From contig NZ_OZ060393.1 in NCBI RefSeq assembly GCF_964059135.1, positions 310,001 through 374,000 of the forward strand: a stretch of 64,000 nt of DNA, in the 5' to 3' direction. The notes beneath the pieces were generated by a model. It was not told the origin of the DNA and ran no database searches. It saw only the letters and a program-made list of their open reading frames with translations. The translations under genes and the position numbers were made by a program. The stretch comes from Buchnera aphidicola (Symydobius americanus) (GTDB lineage: Bacteria > Pseudomonadota > Gammaproteobacteria > Enterobacterales > Enterobacteriaceae). Positions 29,929 through 41,700 of the stretch are shown here, piece by piece (positions within the stretch are counted from its first letter, which is position 1; each line of letters starts with the position of its first letter).

Positions 29929-31041
29929 TTATTTTAATAATATCATCAGCATTCTACGTATTGGTTCAGCCGCTCCCCATAACAATTGATCTCCTACAGT
30001 AAAAATAGATAAATATTTAGAACCAAAATTTAATTTCCTAATTCTACCTACAGCGATATCTAATGTCCCTGTAACGGAAAAAGGAGTTAACGAGTTAATA
30101 GTATCTTTAAAATTATTTGGAATAATCTTAATCCAAGAGTTATGATTTTGAATAATATTTATAATATCAACACAAGATATATCTTCTGTTAATTTAATTA
30201 AAAAAGATTGACTATGACATCTAAAAGCACCTACTCTAACACATACTCCATCAATTGGAATAAATACTTTTGAATTTAAAATTTTATTAGCTTCTTCTGA
30301 AACTTTTCGCTCCTCTTTAGTTTGACCACTTTCTGTAATAACATCAATCCATGGTAGTACATTACCGGCCAAAGGAGCTAAAAAATATTTTTTAGGAAAT
30401 TGATCACTGGTTGATAACTGTGAAATTTTTTTCTCAATATTTAATACAGAATTAGATGATTGATTTAAAGGAATAGAAACTTCATTATATAAAAAACCCA
30501 TTTGCTTTAACAATTCCATAATATAATTTGCACCAGCACCAGAAGCAGCTTGATAAGTAGAAAAATTAATCCATTCTATTAAATTTCTAGAAAATAAACC
30601 ACCTAAAGCCATCAACATTAAACTAACAGTGCAATTTCCGCCGACAAATGTTTTAACCCCTGAACGTATTGCTGAATGAATTAAATCAATATTAATTGGA
30701 TCTAATACAATCACAGAATTACTATTCATTCTTAAATAAGAAGATGAATCTAGCCAATACCCCTTCCATCCAGTCGATCGCAATTTTTGATAAACAATAT
30801 TAGTATATTCTGCACCTTGACACGTTAAAATAATGTGCATTTTTTTTAAATCTTGAATATCATATGCATTTTTTAAATAACTACGAGATATTCCTTTTAT
30901 AATTGGACTTTTTTCACCTACTTGAGATGTTGAAAAAAAAATAGGATTAATTTTACCAAAATTATTTTCTTCAATTAATCTTTGTATTAAAACTGAACCA
31001 ACCATACCTCTCCAACCAATAAAACCAACAAATTTTTTCAT
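29929..31041 (-). CDS. asd: Aspartate-semialdehyde dehydrogenase
   Basis: NADPH-dependent reduction of aspartyl phosphate to the semialdehyde, the branch point for lysine, threonine, methionine and DAP. It has 370 residues (E. coli 367). The NADP motif GFIGWRGMVGS is at the N terminus, the catalytic Cys is in GGNCTVSLM, and substrate-binding residues lie in VRVGAFRCHSQ. It converges on tusA with 26 bases between stops and diverges from yhgN, its E. coli neighbour. Confidence 0.97.
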   Translation of the reverse strand: MKKFVGFIGWRGMVGSVLIQRLIEENNFGKINPIFFSTSQVGEKSPIIKGISRSYLKNAYDIQDLKKMHIILTCQGAEYTNIVYQKLRSTGWKGYWLDSSSYLRMNSNSVIVLDPINIDLIHSAIRSGVKTFVGGNCTVSLMLMALGGLFSRNLIEWINFSTYQAASGAGANYIMELLKQMGFLYNEVSIPLNQSSNSVLNIEKKISQLSTSDQFPKKYFLAPLAGNVLPWIDVITESGQTKEERKVSEEANKILNSKVFIPIDGVCVRVGAFRCHSQSFLIKLTEDISCVDIINIIQNHNSWIKIIPNNFKDTINSLTPFSVTGTLDIAVGRIRKLNFGSKYLSIFTVGDQLLWGAAEPIRRMLMILLK

Positions 31042-31386
31042 ATATTTTTTCTACGAATATTGAAATAAATTAAAAATATAATTACTAATTACAGTAAAAA
31101 TATTAATAACCTAATAAAATAAATTTCGTTCCCAAAAAATAAAAATAAATAATACTTAAAATATTTAATTTAAATCATGTTAATAGATTATAATAAATAT
31201 TAAATATATGTATAATAATAATATATTAGAACATATTTATTAAATAAAAATAAAATAATTATTCTATAATTATATAAAATTTAAATTACAAATAAAATAT
31301 AATTTAATATATTTTATTTATAATATCATTAATTATAAAAATTGAAAATATGTTTATGAAATAAACCAAAATAAAATGGTAAAAAA
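31042..31386. other. 345-base divergent gap between asd and yhgN
   Basis: Almost pure A/T sequence that must contain the asd and yhgN promoters. TATAAT-like strings occur on both strands but none stands out above background. No RNA gene, repeat or coding frame is visible. Confidence 0.5.
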
Positions 31387-31977
31387 ATGAATGAAATAAT
31401 TTCTACAACTATATTGTTAATATTAATTATGGATCCATTAGGCAATCTCCCAATTGTAATGTCAATATTAAAATATTTACATCCAAAAAGAAGAAATATA
31501 GTACTTATTCGAGAAATGATTATTGCTTTAATGATTATGATATTATTTTTGTTAATGGGAGAAAAAACATTATCTATACTAGATTTAAGAACAGAAACAG
31601 TATCAATATCCGGAGGAATTATACTATTTTTAATAGCAATAAAAATGATTTTTCCTGATGAAAATAAAAAAAACGAAATCATTAATAAATCAGAACCATT
31701 CTTAGTACCTTTAGCAATTCCTTTAGTAGCTGGTCCATCATTACTCGCAACACTTATGCTATTATCGCATCAATATTCTAATCAAATATTTTCATTATCC
31801 ATATCATTAATAATTGCGTGGAGTATTACAGTAATTATTCTATTATTATCTGGGAGTTTTCTTAAAGTTCTAGGAAAAAGAGGAGTAAACGCATTAGAAA
31901 GGTTAATGGGATTAATATTGATTATGTTATCAACACAAATGTTTCTTGATGGAGTAACACATTGGTTTAAATTATAA
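31387..31977 (+). CDS. yhgN: MarC-family inner-membrane protein YhgN
   Basis: Integral membrane protein of the UPF0056/MarC family; the substrate is unknown. It has 196 residues (E. coli 197) and about six hydrophobic helices. MDPLGNLPIVMSIL at the N terminus, ETVSISGGIILFLIAIKMIFP and the paired PLAIPLVAGPS repeat match YhgN closely. It stands next to asd as in E. coli. Confidence 0.94.
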   Translation: MNEIISTTILLILIMDPLGNLPIVMSILKYLHPKRRNIVLIREMIIALMIMILFLLMGEKTLSILDLRTETVSISGGIILFLIAIKMIFPDENKKNEIINKSEPFLVPLAIPLVAGPSLLATLMLLSHQYSNQIFSLSISLIIAWSITVIILLLSGSFLKVLGKRGVNALERLMGLILIMLSTQMFLDGVTHWFKL

Positions 31978-32155
31978 TATAAAAAATATTATTTAACATA
32001 ATATTAAAAATACAAGTATAATATTTACATTTATTATATATAATATATACTTTCAGGAAACAGATAAAAGTATAATAAAATAATCAAAAATGTATTTATT
32101 ATAAAAAAATAATTAATCATTAATAACATTTAATAAATATTAAAAAGGAAAAAAT

Positions 32156-33325
32156 ATGATTGAAATGAAAGAATTAAATTTAAAAAACAAAACAGTATTA
32201 ATAAGAGTAGATTTTAATGTTCCAATTCATAATAATCGAATTACATCTGATGCTAGAATTCGAGCAAGCATACCAACAATTGAACTTGCATTGAAACAAA
32301 ATGCAAAAGTAATCATCATGTCTCATTTAGGAAGACCTAAAGAAGGACAATATCAAAAAATATTTTCCTTATTACCCATTGTAGAATATTTAAAAAAAGT
32401 ATTTATTAATACTAATATTTACTTTTCAGAAAAGTTAAAAAAAATATGTATGAATCCTGGAGATTTACTAGTTTTAGAAAATGTTAGATTTAATGCAGGA
32501 GAAAAAAACAATGATATTCATTTATCTAAACAATATGCATCTTTATGTGATGTATTTGTTATGGATGCTTTTGGTAGTGCGCACAGAAAAGAATCTTCTA
32601 CATTTGGAGTGGGTATGTTTGCTAAAATAGCATGCGCTGGACCATTATTCGTATCAGAAATAAAAGCGTTACGTACAGCATTAAAAAATCCGAATAGACC
32701 AATGATTGCTATTGTAGGCGGATCAAAAATATCAACAAAATTTCAATTACTACAATCCCTATCAAAAATAGCAGATACTGTAATAGTGGGAGGAGGTATA
32801 GCTAATACTTTTCTAGCTATTGATTACAATATTGGAAAATCTTTACACGAAAAAGAATTTATTAACACAGCAAAAAAAATCAGAGATAAATATAATATTC
32901 TAATACCAGTAGATTCTAGAGTAGGAACAGAATTTTCAAAACTATCAAATGCAATTGTAAAAAAACCATTTGAAATTCAAGAAGAAGAAGAAATTATGGA
33001 TTTAGGTGATAAAAGTATGTCTAATATAGAAAATATTATAAAAAAAGCAAAAACCATTCTTTGGAATGGACCATTAGGAGTATTTGAATTCCCTAAATTC
33101 CGAATAGGAACAGAAAGATTAGCAAAAAGTATTGCTCAAAGTGATGCATTTTCTATTGCAGGTGGTGGAGAAACATTATCCGTAATTGATATGCTAAATA
33201 TTCAAGATCAAATATCTTATATTTCTACAGGTGGAGCTGCTTTTCTACAATTCGTGGAAGGTCAAAAACTACCAACAATATCCATGTTAGAAGCAGTCAA
33301 AAAAACTATTGAAAATTTAAAATAA
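32156..33325 (+). CDS. pgk: Phosphoglycerate kinase
   Basis: Glycolytic ATP-forming enzyme using 1,3-bisphosphoglycerate. It has 389 residues (E. coli 387). VRVDFNVP-type start (IRVDFNVP), SHLGRPKEG, ENVRFNAGE, VGGSKISTKF and the C-terminal GGGETLSV are conserved. AAAAAGGAAAAA gives a strong ribosome site. It is followed by fbaA as in E. coli; epd, which precedes pgk in E. coli, is absent. Confidence 0.98.
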   Translation: MIEMKELNLKNKTVLIRVDFNVPIHNNRITSDARIRASIPTIELALKQNAKVIIMSHLGRPKEGQYQKIFSLLPIVEYLKKVFINTNIYFSEKLKKICMNPGDLLVLENVRFNAGEKNNDIHLSKQYASLCDVFVMDAFGSAHRKESSTFGVGMFAKIACAGPLFVSEIKALRTALKNPNRPMIAIVGGSKISTKFQLLQSLSKIADTVIVGGGIANTFLAIDYNIGKSLHEKEFINTAKKIRDKYNILIPVDSRVGTEFSKLSNAIVKKPFEIQEEEEIMDLGDKSMSNIENIIKKAKTILWNGPLGVFEFPKFRIGTERLAKSIAQSDAFSIAGGGETLSVIDMLNIQDQISYISTGGAAFLQFVEGQKLPTISMLEAVKKTIENLK

Positions 33326-33389
33326 TATTAAAAATACTTATATAATAAAATATATATTTAACAATCATGAATTAATTCAAGGAATAAAA

Positions 33390-34472
33390 ATGTATAAAAA
33401 TTTAAATGATATTAAAACGGGTGTAATCTTCGGAAAAGATATTCAAAAATTATTACAATTTGCAAAATATAAACAATTCGCAATACCAGCCATCAATTGT
33501 GCTAACATTGACACAATTAATATTGTTTTAAAAACTGCTTCTAAAATGAAATCTCCTGTAATTATTCAATTTTCTTACGGAGGTTCTTTATTTATGTCTG
33601 GAACAAAAATACAAGATATTTCAAATCATAAACAGGCAATATTAGGAGCACTATCAGGAGCAAATCATATACATTTAATGGCTAAATATTATAAAATACC
33701 TGTAATTTTACATACAGACCATTGTCATAGAGAAATTCTTCCGTGGATAAATGGTTTGTTAAAATTGGGAGAAAAGAATTTCAAAAAACATGGATACCCT
33801 ATTTTTTCATCACATATGATTGATTTATCTAAAGAAAATATAACAAATAATATAAAAACTTGTGAAAATTATTTACATAAAATGAAACAAATTAATATGT
33901 TTCTTGAAATAGAATTAGGATGTACAGGAGGAGAAGAAGATGGAATAAATAATGAAAATATAGATTCATCTTTATTATATACAAGTCCTAAGGAAGTAAA
34001 TTATGCATATGAAAAATTAATTAAAATTAGTCCAAACTTTACTATTGCGGCTTCTTTTGGAAATGTACACGGAGTTTATCAACCAGGTAATATTTCTTTA
34101 AAACCAAATATTTTAAAAGAATCACAAAAATATGTTTCAAAAAAACACAATTTATATGCTATTAATCCTATTAATTTCGTATTTCATGGAGGATCTGGAT
34201 CGGATTCATCAGATATAAAAAAAGCTATTAAATATGGCGTAATCAAAATGAATGTAGATACAGATATACAATGGGCATCATGGAATGGTATTTTAAAATA
34301 TTATCAAAAAAATAAACTATACTTAAAAAGCCAACTAGGTAACCCACAAGGAATAAATCAACCAAATAAAAAATACTATGACCCAAGAAGCTGGATAAAA
34401 TCATCACAAAATTCTATTGAAAAAAAATTAGAAAAAATCTTTAAAGAACTTAACTCTTATAATTTAATTTAA
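33390..34472 (+). CDS. fbaA: Fructose-bisphosphate aldolase, class II
   Basis: Zinc-dependent aldolase that cleaves fructose-1,6-bisphosphate. It has 360 residues (E. coli 359). Zinc and substrate ligands are visible in HTDHCHREI, ELGCTGGEEDG, FGNVHGVY and FHGGSGSD. AAGGA precedes the ATG at normal spacing. It is probably co-transcribed with pgk. Confidence 0.97.
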   Translation: MYKNLNDIKTGVIFGKDIQKLLQFAKYKQFAIPAINCANIDTINIVLKTASKMKSPVIIQFSYGGSLFMSGTKIQDISNHKQAILGALSGANHIHLMAKYYKIPVILHTDHCHREILPWINGLLKLGEKNFKKHGYPIFSSHMIDLSKENITNNIKTCENYLHKMKQINMFLEIELGCTGGEEDGINNENIDSSLLYTSPKEVNYAYEKLIKISPNFTIAASFGNVHGVYQPGNISLKPNILKESQKYVSKKHNLYAINPINFVFHGGSGSDSSDIKKAIKYGVIKMNVDTDIQWASWNGILKYYQKNKLYLKSQLGNPQGINQPNKKYYDPRSWIKSSQNSIEKKLEKIFKELNSYNLI

Positions 34473-34515
34473 ATAAAAAATATAATTCACTAACATAAAT
34501 ACATTAGGAATAAAA

Positions 34516-35379
34516 ATGGAAAGATTTAATTTTATGAATAATATAAAATATTTTATATTGTGGGCAATACAACATCAAGAATTAGTATTTAACTACTTTA
34601 TTAACGCAACTATGGCAATTATAATTATTGTAATTGGTTCATTTACATCAAAAATTTTATCCAATGGCCTAAATAAAATCCTGATATCTCGAAATGTAGA
34701 CATTACAATTTGCGATTTTCTTACGGCTTTATCGAAATATGTAGTGATTACATTAACCATAGTAATTGCTTTAGGAAGGATTGGAGTACAAACTACATCC
34801 GTGATTGCAATATTAGGAGCAGCTGGTATGGCAGCTGGACTAGCCTTACAAGGAGCACTTTCAAATTTTGCAGCCGGAATACTATTAGTAGTTTTAAGTC
34901 CATTAAAAAATGGAGAATATATAGTAGTTAAAAATGTTGCAGGTACGGTATTAAATGTACATATTTTTTATACAACATTGCGTACATTAGATGGTAAAAT
35001 AGTCATTATACCTAACAATAAAATTACATCCGATAATATTATCAACTATTCTAGAGAACCAGCAAGAAGAAACGAATTTATGATTAACGTATCTTACAAT
35101 ACTAATATTGATTTAGTGATTAATACATTAAAACAAGTCATTTCTAAAGAACCGAGGGTATTAAAAGATAAAGATATTGTAGTAGGATTAAGTGAACTCG
35201 CCCCTTCATCTATGAATTTTATAGTAAGATGTTGGAGTTATACTAATGATCTAAACGCAGTATATTGGGATTTAATGTCTAATTTTAAAAAAGCACTTGA
35301 TAAAAATAAAATTGATCCGCCTTATCCACAATTACAAATGTATATTAAAAACAAACATCAAAAAATTGAAATTTCATAA
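34516..35379 (+). CDS. mscS: Small-conductance mechanosensitive channel
   Basis: Heptameric inner-membrane channel that opens on membrane tension during osmotic downshift. It has 287 residues (E. coli 286). There are three N-terminal membrane helices; the pore-lining TM3 reads AAGMAAGLALQGALSNFAAG, with the small-residue packing pattern kept. The beta domain follows (GTVLNVHIFYTTLRT, INYSREPARRNEF). pgk-fbaA-mscS is the E. coli order. Confidence 0.96.
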   Translation: MERFNFMNNIKYFILWAIQHQELVFNYFINATMAIIIIVIGSFTSKILSNGLNKILISRNVDITICDFLTALSKYVVITLTIVIALGRIGVQTTSVIAILGAAGMAAGLALQGALSNFAAGILLVVLSPLKNGEYIVVKNVAGTVLNVHIFYTTLRTLDGKIVIIPNNKITSDNIINYSREPARRNEFMINVSYNTNIDLVINTLKQVISKEPRVLKDKDIVVGLSELAPSSMNFIVRCWSYTNDLNAVYWDLMSNFKKALDKNKIDPPYPQLQMYIKNKHQKIEIS

Positions 35380-35436
35380 ACATATAATTATTAATTATAT
35401 AATTTAATACATTACCTACTTTAAATCAAACAGATT

Positions 35437-38400
35437 ATGTTAAAAATATATCAATCAAATAATACTAATTTATTAATAGACAAAACATGTGATATTATTA
35501 AAAAATATTCATCAAATAATGCTTTTATAAAAGAAAATTTTATTGTTCAAAATAACCAATTACAAGAATGGATTAAATACAGAATAGCAAAAAAAAATGG
35601 TATTCTAGCTAATGTAGAATTTTTTACATTCAAAAATTTTATTTTAAAAATATTAAATTATAACAAAAAAGATAAATCATATAAATATGATAATTTTTCA
35701 TATTATTTAACTTGGGAAATTATGAACATTGCCGAATATAAGAATATCTCATACTTTATAAAAAAAAAAGATAATCAAACAAAAAAAATGATATTCTCCA
35801 CATACATGGCTAAGTTATTTAATCAATACTCATATTACCAACCTAATTGGAATCACGATCTAAAAAAAAATAAAAAAAAAATTTTTTTGATAAACAAAAA
35901 TGGCAAATTACACTTTGGGAAAATTGCTTACAAAACATAGAACATAAACAATCAGGCATTATCATTAATCAATATCAAATAATCGAAATTTTATCAAAAA
36001 ATAAAAATCAAATATATGATAAAAAATATAAAAATTTTTCAAAAAATATTTTTTTCTTTAACGATTTCAAAATTAATCAAAATGAATTTGAAATCTTAAA
36101 ATTAATGAGCAAAAATTTTAATATATACATTTTTATGACAATACCATCTAAAAACTTTTTTCTAAAACATATCACTCCAGATAAAAAAAATAAAACTAAA
36201 AAAAGTATCGAAAATTATTTAAATATCTGTAAAAAAATATCCCATACATTTCAATCTTTATTATATTCTTTTGGAAAAAATGGATATGAATCCTTACTAA
36301 CACTTCTTAATCAACATGGAAAGTACATTACATCAATTAATCAAAAAAAAAAAAAAAATATTCTATTATATTTAAAAAAACACATAAATAATATAAATCA
36401 AAAACATATAAAAAATAAAATTATATTAAAAACAAAAGATACATCTATTTCTATCCATGCTTGTAAAACAATTTACCATGAAATCGAAATATTATATAAA
36501 AACATTGTAAATATACTAAATACCAAAAAAAATATTATGATTCATGATATTATAATTACATCATATAACCTGAATACATATTACCCATTTATAAAAACAA
36601 TTTTTGAATCCCCAAATCAACAATATAAAATACCATACGTTATATGTAATAAATTAAATAAAAAAACAAAAATTGCATTAAAAATTCTAAAAAATCTATT
36701 TGAATTACAAAATAATGATTTTGAAAACAAAAATATATTTATAATATTAAATTATGTAGAAATTTCTAATAAATTTTTAATTTCTGAAGATGAAATATTA
36801 ATTTTAAAAAAATGGACAAAACAACTTAATATTAAATGGGGATTTAATATAAAACATAAAATAAAAATTTCATCCATAAACAATGATATAAATACTTGGA
36901 AATTTGGAATAAATAGAATGATTTTAGGATCATCTTTAGAAAATGAAAACCAAATTTGGAATAATATTATCCCTTACAGTCATGATGGAATTTTATACAC
37001 AAATTTAGTCAATAAATTTATGAAATTTATATTCACTTTATATAAATGGAAAATAAAATTATCTTACCCTAAAAAATTAAAATCATGGCTTCCAATATGT
37101 AAAAAATTAATTAAAACATTTATTGATAAAAAAAGTATATTAAAAAAAGAACTAAAAAATATTCAACATGTATGGAAAAAAATAATTTCAATCGGAATTA
37201 AAAGCAAATACCAAAAAAAAATTAAAATAGAACCACTATTTGAAAAACTCAAAAAAAATATTAAAAATCATTCCAAAACAAAATCCATAAAAATTGGAAA
37301 ATTATCATTTTGTCCAATACAATCTGTACATACTATTCCTTATAAAATTTTTTATATATTAGGAATGAATAACAATATAGATTTAGAAGAAGAATCACAA
37401 ACCGATTTTAATTTATTAATAAAAAATCAAAAATACAAATATTCAAATAATACATATAAAAATCGTTACATATTTTTACATATTATTAATGCGGCAAAAA
37501 AAAATATATATATTAGCTATAATCACGATACAAATTATCATTTAAACGAAATAAGATATTCAAAAATAATTGATGAGCTAATCACATACATTCAAAAAAC
37601 ATTTAAAATAAATAATAAAATATATAAAAATATCAATAAAAATATTTTAAATAATATAATTCATGATCACACAAAAAATAATTTAAAACCCGTACAGAAA
37701 AAAAATCAAATAAAATATCAAAATATAATAAATTTAAAAACAAAAATAATATTATTAAAAAAAAATCAAGAAACAAAATCAATTAATTTTCAAAAAATTT
37801 TATATTTTTGGAAAAACCCAATTATTTTTTTTTTTCATCAACAATTAAAAATTAAAAATATAAAAAGATATGATACATTAGATACAAAAAATTATGAAAC
37901 ATTCCATTTAAAAAATGTAGATGCTTATAAAATTAAAAAAGATATTATTAAATCCTTAATAAATAACAAAAATACTAAATTCGATTTTGAATTATATAAA
38001 AAAAGGGGGAACTTACCAAATGAAAATTTTGATATATTAGTATGGGAAAAACAAAAAGAACAAATAGAATTAATATATAAAAAACTATCAACCATATATC
38101 AAACAAAAAATGTTCATACTTTTAAAATCAATATTAATAATATTAATATATTCGGAAACCTATCTCTTATTAACACAGATAGAATAATCAGATGGAAAGT
38201 AAGAAAACTATATTTTTATGATGCTCTACAAATCTGGATTGAACATTTAATATATTGTATATTAGGAGGAAAAAAAAACAGTATCATCTTAGGATACCCT
38301 AATATCCAATGGAAATTTAAAACAATTAATCCAGCTTTAGCTTATATTCACTTAAACTATTATATTGAAGGATATTTATCTGGATTAATTCGTCCAATAC

Positions 38401-38669
38401 CATTAATAAAATCTGGTATAATATGGGTAGAGACAATATACGGTCAAAAAACAAACATTCAAAAAAATCCTATTAAAACCATGGAAGTTGCAAATAAAAA
38501 ACTATTAAATACTTGGAACGGAAAAACCGAAAAACATGGAGAAAAAAATAACCCTTATATTCAAAAAATTATACCAACTTTAAATGAAAAATATATTCAA
38601 ATAATTAAAAAAACATGTAAAAAATGGATGCTACCTATATTAAATAAAAAAATCATTAGTACATTTTAA
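35437..38669 (+). pseudogene. recC: Exodeoxyribonuclease V gamma subunit, split by one frameshift
   Basis: RecC scans for Chi within RecBCD. The first 142 or so codons (from ATG 35437: LKIYQSN, FNQYSYYQPNW) and the rest (frame of TGG 35901, KWQITLWEN, onward to 38669) align collinearly with E. coli RecC but lie in different frames. The switch is inside A9-T-A10-T7 at 35862-35888; one added base would restore a single 1077-residue protein (E. coli 1122). In the wrong frame translation stops at 35940. The downstream 920 codons have no stop and stay similar to RecC, so decay is recent or the gene is still expressed through slippage. A 16-A run at 36343-36358 is in frame. recB follows. Confidence 0.88.
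35862..35888 (+). repeat. Poly(A)/poly(T) tract at the recC frameshift
   Basis: Nine A, one T, ten A, then seven T lie exactly where the recC reading frame changes. Homopolymer runs of this size are typical sites of both replication indels and RNA polymerase slippage. An extra A in the transcript would rejoin the two recC frames. Confidence 0.8.
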
Positions 38670-38723
38670 AAAATTTATTAAAAAATTTAAAAATTATAAA
38701 AAATCACAAATCAAGTATTTTAA

Positions 38724-41700
38724 ATGAACAAAATAATCAAAAAACTGTTTGATGTAATCAATACTCCTATCAAAAATATTTGTTTAATTGAAGCTTCAGC
38801 AGGAACCGGAAAAACATTAACAATATGTTTATTATATTTAAGAATATTAATAGGAATAAATACTAAGAGATACCCCATAAATAATATTTTAGTAGTGACA
38901 TTTACTAAATTAGCACAAAAAGAATTATTTAAACGAATTAAAAATTACATTTATGATTTAAAAAAATCGTGTCTTAAAAAAGAAATTCATAAACATTCTG
39001 TATTAAAAATAATTTTTAATGAAATAAAAGACTTTAAAAAAACTTATATCAAATTACAAATCGCAGAAAATAATTTCAATCAATCCTGCATATATACTAT
39101 AGATGCATTTTTTTTTAAAATATTGAATTTCAATACATTTGATTCAAAAATAGAATGTCAAAAACATGTTATAAAAAATCAACAAGAAATATATTTAAAA
39201 TCCGCAATTCAATACTGGAGAAAATATTATTATTCTCTCCCAACAGGTATAACATATATAATATATACTCATTGGTATACACCAGAAAATTTAATATTCA
39301 AAATAATCCCCTGGGTTAAAAAATATCAAGAAAAAAAAGTAACTATAAAATTTGAAAATTTTGAAAAAATACATCAATACTATAAAAAATTTGATATCCT
39401 ATTAAATACAATTAAGAAAAACTGGAAAAAACAAAAAAAATACATTCTAAATTTTATTAATAAAAATACAGATAATAAAAAAATATACAATACAAAAAAT
39501 ATTTCAAATTGGATAAAAAAAATATCAAAATGGGCTAGTATAAATAATGATATAAAAAAATATAATATTCCAAATGAATTAAAATATTTTAAAAATAAAA
39601 AAATAATAAAATACATAAAAGATAAAAAAAAACATCAAAATATATTTTTAAAAAAAATTGAATTATTATTTAATAATTTATCAAAAATTAACCAATTAAT
39701 AATAAATCACGCTATTTCAAAAATATTTAAAATATTTAATCATATAAAAAAAATAAATCGCATATCTGATTTTGAAGATTTATTAAATAAAACTAATGCA
39801 TATATTAAAAAAAATGACTTAAAAAAAACACTCCAAAAAAAATACCCAATAGCATTTATAGATGAATTTCAAGATACTAACCAAAAACAATTTAATATAT
39901 TTAAAACAATTTATGAAGAAAAAAGAAATGCATTAATATTAATTGGCGACCCCAAACAATCTATTTATGAATTTCGCGGAGCAAATATTTTAAATTACCT
40001 AAAAATACAATCAAAAATCTATCAACATTATATTTTAAATACCAATTGGCGATCATCTTTTGAAATAAATGAAGGAATCAATATTTTATTTAATCGATTT
40101 AAGTATCCATTTATTTTAAAAAAAATTCAATTTATTCCAACACATTCTCCTAAAAAAAACAAAAATATAAAATTTATAATTAATAAAATTCAATATCCTG
40201 CTTTTAAAATAATATGTCATAAAAAAAAACAATCTCTTCAAGAATATAGAGAATGGATTGCAAAAATATGCGCTAAAAATATTTTATACTGGTTAAAAGA
40301 AGCAAAAAAAAATAATGCTTGTATTAAAATAAATCATAATATAAAAACATTAAAAAAAAAACACATTGCAATACTAGTACGTAATAAAATAGAATCACAA
40401 ATTATCATAAATGAACTAAATAATTTAAATATATCAAATATATATCTATCTGAAAAAAAAAATATTTTTCAAAGTAAAGAAGCAAATGAAATATTATGGA
40501 TATTAAAGGCTATTTTAAATGTAAAAAATATAAATTACTTAAAACGCGCTTGTTTCAGCAATATAATTAAAAAAACATTTAATGAAATTTTTTATTTAGA
40601 TAAAGATTATAAAAAATTTTCATATATTATAAAAGAATTTCAAAACTATTATAAAATATTAAATACATTTGGAATTTTAAATTTAATTCAATTACTTGCA
40701 TCAGAATATATTAAAAAACAAGAAAAAACTGATAATATTAAAGTTAATAACATGATACATATAGGAAAATTATTACATGAAAAATTTGAATGCTATTATT
40801 ATTATTCAGAATTAATAATTTGGTTTGAAAATAAAATATCTCATATAAAATCCATCAACCCAAAAAATACAATTAATATATTAAATGATCAAAAAAACAT
40901 TCATATTCTTTCAATTCATAAATCAAAAGGATTAGAGTATCCAATTATATGGATTCCATTTGGAATAAATGCGATTAAACATAATCAAAACAATACTTTA
41001 ACATTATCTGAAGAAATTAGATTACTATATGTTGCATGTACTCGCGCAATGATACATTGTAGTATAGGTATAAGTTATTTAAATAAAAAAGATACAATAA
41101 ATAAAAAAATAGAAAATATTCCATTAAAATATATTATACAATGTGGAGAAAAAAAAAATTTCTTTCAATTTAAGGAAGAATTAAAAAATATCAGTCAAAA
41201 AAACATTATAGAAATCGAAACAAATACAGAAATTGATGAATCTTATATAGATATTAATGAAGATAAAAAAAAAATAATACAGAAATCGCCTAATATAACA
41301 ACAAAATATATAAAACAAAAACTTTATTATGGAGAAAATACAAGTTTCTCAAAAATAAAAAAAAAATACAAAAATAAACAATCATTATCTAGTGATATAA
41401 AATATTATACAAAATCTTACTTAAACAAATATAAAAATTCCTCTAATAATATTCATAAATTTCCTAGAGGAAAAAAAACTGGAATTTTTTTACATAAAAT
41501 ATTAAAAAATACTGAATTTCAAAAACAAATAAATGTAATATGGTTATTAAAAACATTAAAAAAAGAAAAAATATCAAAAAAATGGTTTAAAATATTAAAT
41601 AATTGGTATGAAGATATTGTACATAAAACACTAAATAATGAATCACTAAAGTTATCAAAAATTAATCCCAATAAATGCATCAAAGAAGTAAAATTTTATA

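Noticed and set aside
31042-31386. Multiple TATAAT-like promoter boxes
   Set aside because: In sequence this AT-rich the hexamer occurs by chance many times on both strands and no -35 partner distinguishes one.
34710-34931. Plus-strand frame within mscS
   Set aside because: It is an alternate-frame shadow of the conserved MscS pore region.
39380-39616. Minus-strand hydrophobic frame within recB
   Set aside because: Antisense of lysine/asparagine-rich coding sequence always looks Phe/Ile/Leu-rich; no independent support.
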